A stretch of 8,899 bases of DNA from Candidatus Omnitrophota bacterium. GTDB taxonomy: Bacteria > Omnitrophota > Gorgyraeia > Gygaellales > Profunditerraquicolaceae. Below, piece by piece: positions 6,898 to 8,899 of this stretch (its first letter is position 1; the number at the start of each line of letters is the position of its first letter). The translations under genes and the position numbers were made by a program. The DNA is taken from assembly GCA_030018895.1 (NCBI GenBank), contig JASEHM010000025.1, positions 1 through 8,899 of the forward strand, in the 5' to 3' direction. The notes under the pieces were generated by a model. It had not been told where the DNA came from, made no database searches, and saw only the letters and a list, made by a program, of their open reading frames with translations.

Positions 6898-7944
6898 ATG
6901 AAAAAACGTATCTTAAGCGGCATGCGGCCTACAGGCTCATTGCATATAGGGCATTTAGTCGGCGCATTAGATAATTGGCAAAAACTGCAGGATGAATATG
7001 AATGTTTATTTATGGCAGCAGATTGGCATGCGCTTATGTCAGAATATGAATCGCCGCAAGTTTTAAAGGAAAATATAATTGATAATGTAATTGACTGGCT
7101 TGCCTGCGGAATAGACCCTGAGAAATCAATTATTTTTATTCAATCACATGTCAAAGAGCATCTTGAATTATGCATGTTTTTTTCTGTTATTACTCCTTTG
7201 GGGCTGCTTGAAAGGTGCCCGACTTATAAAGAGGGCTTGCGTGAAATAAATAATCGTGATTTGCACACTTACGGTTTTTTGGGCTATCCTTTGCTGCAGG
7301 CAGCAGATATCATGCTTTATAAGGCAGGGATTGTTCCTGTTGGCGAAGACCAGCTTCCTCATTTAGAATTAACCCGCCAGATTGTCCGAAAATTCAATAA
7401 TCTCTATAAAAGCCCTTTTTTTTCTGAACCTGAGGCGCTTTTAACTAAGGTAAATCGTCTTTTAGGTTTAGATGGCAGAAAGATGAGTAAGAGTTATAAT
7501 AATTACATTGCGCTTTCAGAAGAACCAGAGGTTATTGCCAGGAAGGTGCAAAGTATGTTTACTGATCCTTTAAGAATAAAGGTAAGCGATTCCGGGCATC
7601 CTCAAGAATGCAATGTGCGTAAGTATTATGCGATATTTGGCCGGGATGAGATTCGGGTAATTGATGAGCGTTGTCAGGAGGCTAGAATAGGCTGTACTGA
7701 ATGCAAGAAAGAGTTGGCAAAAATTCTGATTAGTTTTTTAGGGCCTATACAGGATAAAAGAAAAGAGCTGCTTAAGGATAAAGATAAGGTTTTGGATATA
7801 TTAAGAGAGGGTGAGGAAAAAGCGCGAGAAATTGCCAGCCAGACTATACAAGAGGTAAAGAACCTGTTATTTAGTAACAGTTCAGCGTTCAGAAGTAAAT
7901 CAGGGCGTCATTCCCGCGTAAACGGGAATCCAGAGAGGGTATGA
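6898..7944 (+). CDS. trpS: Tryptophanyl-tRNA synthetase, C-terminus altered by a mobile element
   Basis: Class I synthetase that charges tRNA(Trp). RPTGSLHIGHL (10-20) holds the HIGH motif, GEDQ is at 149-152, and KMSKS is at 195-199; all are intact. Cysteines 238, 259, 266 and 269 form C-x20-C-x6-C-x2-C, close to the pattern that binds a [4Fe-4S] cluster in Thermotoga maritima TrpRS (C-x22-C-x6-C-x2-C, from memory), in the anticodon-binding region. The natural protein appears to end ...KNLLF (325) plus two residues. From residue 326 the reading frame enters the inserted element at 7874, and the last 23 residues, including the repeat-derived RHSRVNGNPE, come from it. Without the insert the gene would stop at the TAA now at 8029-8031 and give 327 residues, close to the 328 of Geobacillus TrpRS. 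The tail lies beyond the conserved core, so activity is probably kept. Only a weak ribosome binding site (ACGAG, 6891-6895) is seen. Confidence 0.95.
   Translation: MKKRILSGMRPTGSLHIGHLVGALDNWQKLQDEYECLFMAADWHALMSEYESPQVLKENIIDNVIDWLACGIDPEKSIIFIQSHVKEHLELCMFFSVITPLGLLERCPTYKEGLREINNRDLHTYGFLGYPLLQAADIMLYKAGIVPVGEDQLPHLELTRQIVRKFNNLYKSPFFSEPEALLTKVNRLLGLDGRKMSKSYNNYIALSEEPEVIARKVQSMFTDPLRIKVSDSGHPQECNVRKYYAIFGRDEIRVIDERCQEARIGCTECKKELAKILISFLGPIQDKRKELLKDKDKVLDILREGEEKAREIASQTIQEVKNLLFSNSSAFRSKSGRHSRVNGNPERV
7866..7873. repeat. Left target-site duplication of the trpS element
   Basis: GTTATTTA here is identical to 8016-8023. It directly abuts the left terminal inverted repeat at 7874. It falls within original trpS codons, spanning the LLF codons at the protein's end. 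Confidence 0.9.
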
Positions 7945-8015
7945 CAGAATGGATGCCCGTTTTCACTGGCATGACAAAAACGGGAGGCGAAAACTTCCGG
8001 AAGCTGAACTGTTAC
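7874..8015. mobile_element. 142-bp MITE with IS66-like ends inserted in trpS
   Basis: The ends are perfect 13-base inverted repeats, GTAACAGTTCAGC (7874-7886) and its complement (8003-8015). Pairing continues imperfectly inward for another 10 bases. A perfect 8-bp duplication, GTTATTTA, flanks it (7866-7873, 8016-8023). There is no transposase gene, so it must be mobilised in trans. Terminal GTAA with 8-bp duplications is the known signature of IS66-family elements; that assignment is inference, since no transposase is in view. The interior has a palindromic ATTCCCG...CGGGAAT hairpin (7910-7929) and CCCGTTTT (7956-7963) pairing with AAAACGGG (7977-7984). It supplies the present trpS stop codon (TGA, 7942-7944) and enlarges the trpS-scpA gap. 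Confidence 0.9.
7907..7929. repeat. Palindromic repeat inside the mobile element
   Basis: The stem ATTCCCG (7910-7916) pairs with CGGGAAT (7923-7929). Bases 7907-7928 match 8878-8899 at 20 of 22 positions. The shared GTCATTCCCGCG core is a widely dispersed bacterial intergenic palindrome. Translated in the trpS frame it gives RHSRVNGNP, a peptide typical of such repeats read as protein. Confidence 0.85.
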
Positions 8016-8023
8016 GTTATTTA
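8016..8023. repeat. Right target-site duplication of the trpS element
   Basis: GTTATTTA, identical to 7866-7873 and directly abutting the right inverted repeat. Joining 7873 to 8024 restores codons ATT ACT TAA in the trpS frame, so the ancestral stop codon survives at 8029-8031. Confidence 0.9.
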
Positions 8024-8058
8024 TTACTTAATGCGTTTGTATTAGTTGATAAACCACT

Positions 8059-8808
8059 ATGAGCTATAAGATAAAATTAGAGATATTTGAGGGGCCGCTG
8101 GATTTACTCCTGTATCTGGTAAAAAAAGACCACCTTAATATTTATGATATACCAATAGCTAAAGTTACTGAGCAGTATCTTCAATACTTAGATTTAATGA
8201 AACTTTTGGATTTAAATATTGCCGGAGAATTCTTAGTAATGGCAGCTACGCTGATGCAGATTAAATCCAAAATGCTTCTTCCTGCGCAAGAAGAAGACTC
8301 TCAGCAGCAGGAGGATGACCCCCGCGCAGAGCTCCTCGAGCGTCTTTTAGAATACGAAAAGTTTAAACAGATAGCGCAGACCCTAAGGGAGAGGGAGGAG
8401 CAGCAGAATGAGGTTTTTAAACGGCCAAAGACAGACATCCTTAAAGAATTATCAGAAAAAGAGGTGTATTTTGAGGCAAGTATATTTGATCTCATAAACG
8501 CATTTAGCGCTGTCCTAAAGGATATCCCCACCAAAGAGGTATTTTATGAGGTAATAAAAGATGAGTTTACTATTGAGGAAAAAATCCACTATCTCCTGCA
8601 CCTTTTATTAATAAGTCCCTCAATAAAGCTCTCTGAATTATTTACTAAGGCAAAGAATAAATTAGAAATAATTGCGACTTTTCTGGCGATATTAGAGTTG
8701 ATTAGAATGAAAGAAGCGATTATCAGGCAGCCCGGATTGTTTGGCGAAATAGAGATTTTGCGCAATAAAGATAATATCATTCCTTGTGATACTTCCTCTA
8801 AAAAATAA
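8059..8808 (+). CDS. scpA: Segregation and condensation protein A (kleisin)
   Basis: ScpA is the kleisin that bridges the SMC head domains and, with ScpB, forms the condensin that compacts and segregates the nucleoid. The N-terminal SMC-neck-binding domain carries FEGPLDLLLYLVKKDHLNIYD split at 10-30 and ITEQYLQYL-like helices (36-44); GEFLVMAATLMQIKSKMLL (56-74) follows. A Gln/Glu-rich middle (76-120) leads to the C-terminal winged helix that binds the SMC cap (about 170-232, with ATFLAILELIRMKEA at 206-220). The 249 residues are a normal length. The ATG at 8059 follows an in-frame TAA (8050-8052) and gives the standard MSYKIKLEIFEGP-like start; no clear ribosome binding site is visible. Before the element inserted, trpS would have ended 27 bases upstream, which points to an original trpS-scpA operon. 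scpB, its usual partner, would lie past the window if present. Confidence 0.96.
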   Translation: MSYKIKLEIFEGPLDLLLYLVKKDHLNIYDIPIAKVTEQYLQYLDLMKLLDLNIAGEFLVMAATLMQIKSKMLLPAQEEDSQQQEDDPRAELLERLLEYEKFKQIAQTLREREEQQNEVFKRPKTDILKELSEKEVYFEASIFDLINAFSAVLKDIPTKEVFYEVIKDEFTIEEKIHYLLHLLLISPSIKLSELFTKAKNKLEIIATFLAILELIRMKEAIIRQPGLFGEIEILRNKDNIIPCDTSSKK

Positions 8809-8877
8809 CAGTATATTTCTATTCATTGCTGTCCAAATTAGCTGCTAGTGCACTGTGACACAAATTATTGACATTCT

Positions 8878-8899
8878 GTCATTCCCGCGAAAGCGGGAA
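8878..8899. repeat. Palindromic GTCATTCCCGCG repeat, cut by the window end
   Basis: TTCCCGC (8882-8888) pairs with GCGGGAA (8893-8899) around a GAAA loop. It is the same family as the hairpin inside the trpS element (20 of 22 bases). The rest of this copy lies beyond the window. The preceding 8809-8877 holds no gene, only short TGACA/TGTCA repeats and the palindrome AGTGCACT (8847-8854). Confidence 0.85.

Noticed and set aside
8868..8899. Promoter from TTGACA at 8868-8873
   Set aside because: At 17-base spacing the -10 position falls in the GC-rich palindrome (aagcgg), with nothing like TATAAT.

Overview
The window is a housekeeping stretch of an AT-rich bacterial chromosome. All seven recognisable genes lie on the + strand: cpaF-like ATPase, proS, rimP, nusA, infB, trpS and scpA. 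The order proS ... rimP-nusA-infB is a familiar bacterial translation/transcription cluster (in Firmicutes it reads rseP-proS-polC-rimP-nusA-ylxR-ylxQ-infB-rbfA-truB). Here it is stripped down: polC, ylxR/ylxQ and rbfA are absent from their usual places, and a Tad-type secretion ATPase sits directly upstream of proS. Low GC, short proteins, a cysteine-motif TrpRS and 'GTCATTCCCGCG'-type dispersed repeats suggest an uncultured-phylum bacterium. Omnitrophota or a relative is my guess, but no rRNA or other marker in the window settles it.

Layout. Bases 1-60 hold no identifiable gene. Bases 61-2580 hold the CpaF ATPase and prolyl-tRNA synthetase, with no base between stop and start. The ProRS lacks the large editing (INS) domain but keeps two CxxC pairs at the deletion point. 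Bases 2581-2768 are filled by degenerate AACGCGAAT-type units in both orientations. Then come RimP, a hairpin-rich gap of 90 bp, NusA, and 2 bp later IF2, whose N-terminal linker is a Lys/Glu/Pro/Val repeat tract. Bases 6746-6897 hold a foldable inverted-repeat element. TrpS follows, then ScpA, the kleisin subunit of the SMC condensin. The last 90 bp carry no gene and end inside a palindromic repeat cut by the window edge.

The clearest discovery is a 142-bp non-autonomous mobile element (7874-8015) in the 3' end of trpS. It has perfect 13-bp terminal inverted repeats starting GTAA and a perfect 8-bp target duplication (GTTATTTA), both typical of IS66-family mobilisation. Removing the element and one duplication copy restores an in-frame stop and a TrpRS of 327 aa. 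The present 348-aa protein therefore ends in 23 residues encoded by the element. TrpS also has a Cys pattern (C-x20-C-x6-C-x2-C) nearly identical to that of the iron-sulfur TrpRS of Thermotoga maritima.

Functionally the window joins tRNA charging (ProRS, TrpRS), 30S maturation (RimP), transcription elongation/termination control (NusA), initiation (IF2) and chromosome segregation (ScpA). I see no defence system, CRISPR array, rRNA or tRNA. The unusual content is in the intergenic repeats and in the domain changes of the two synthetases.
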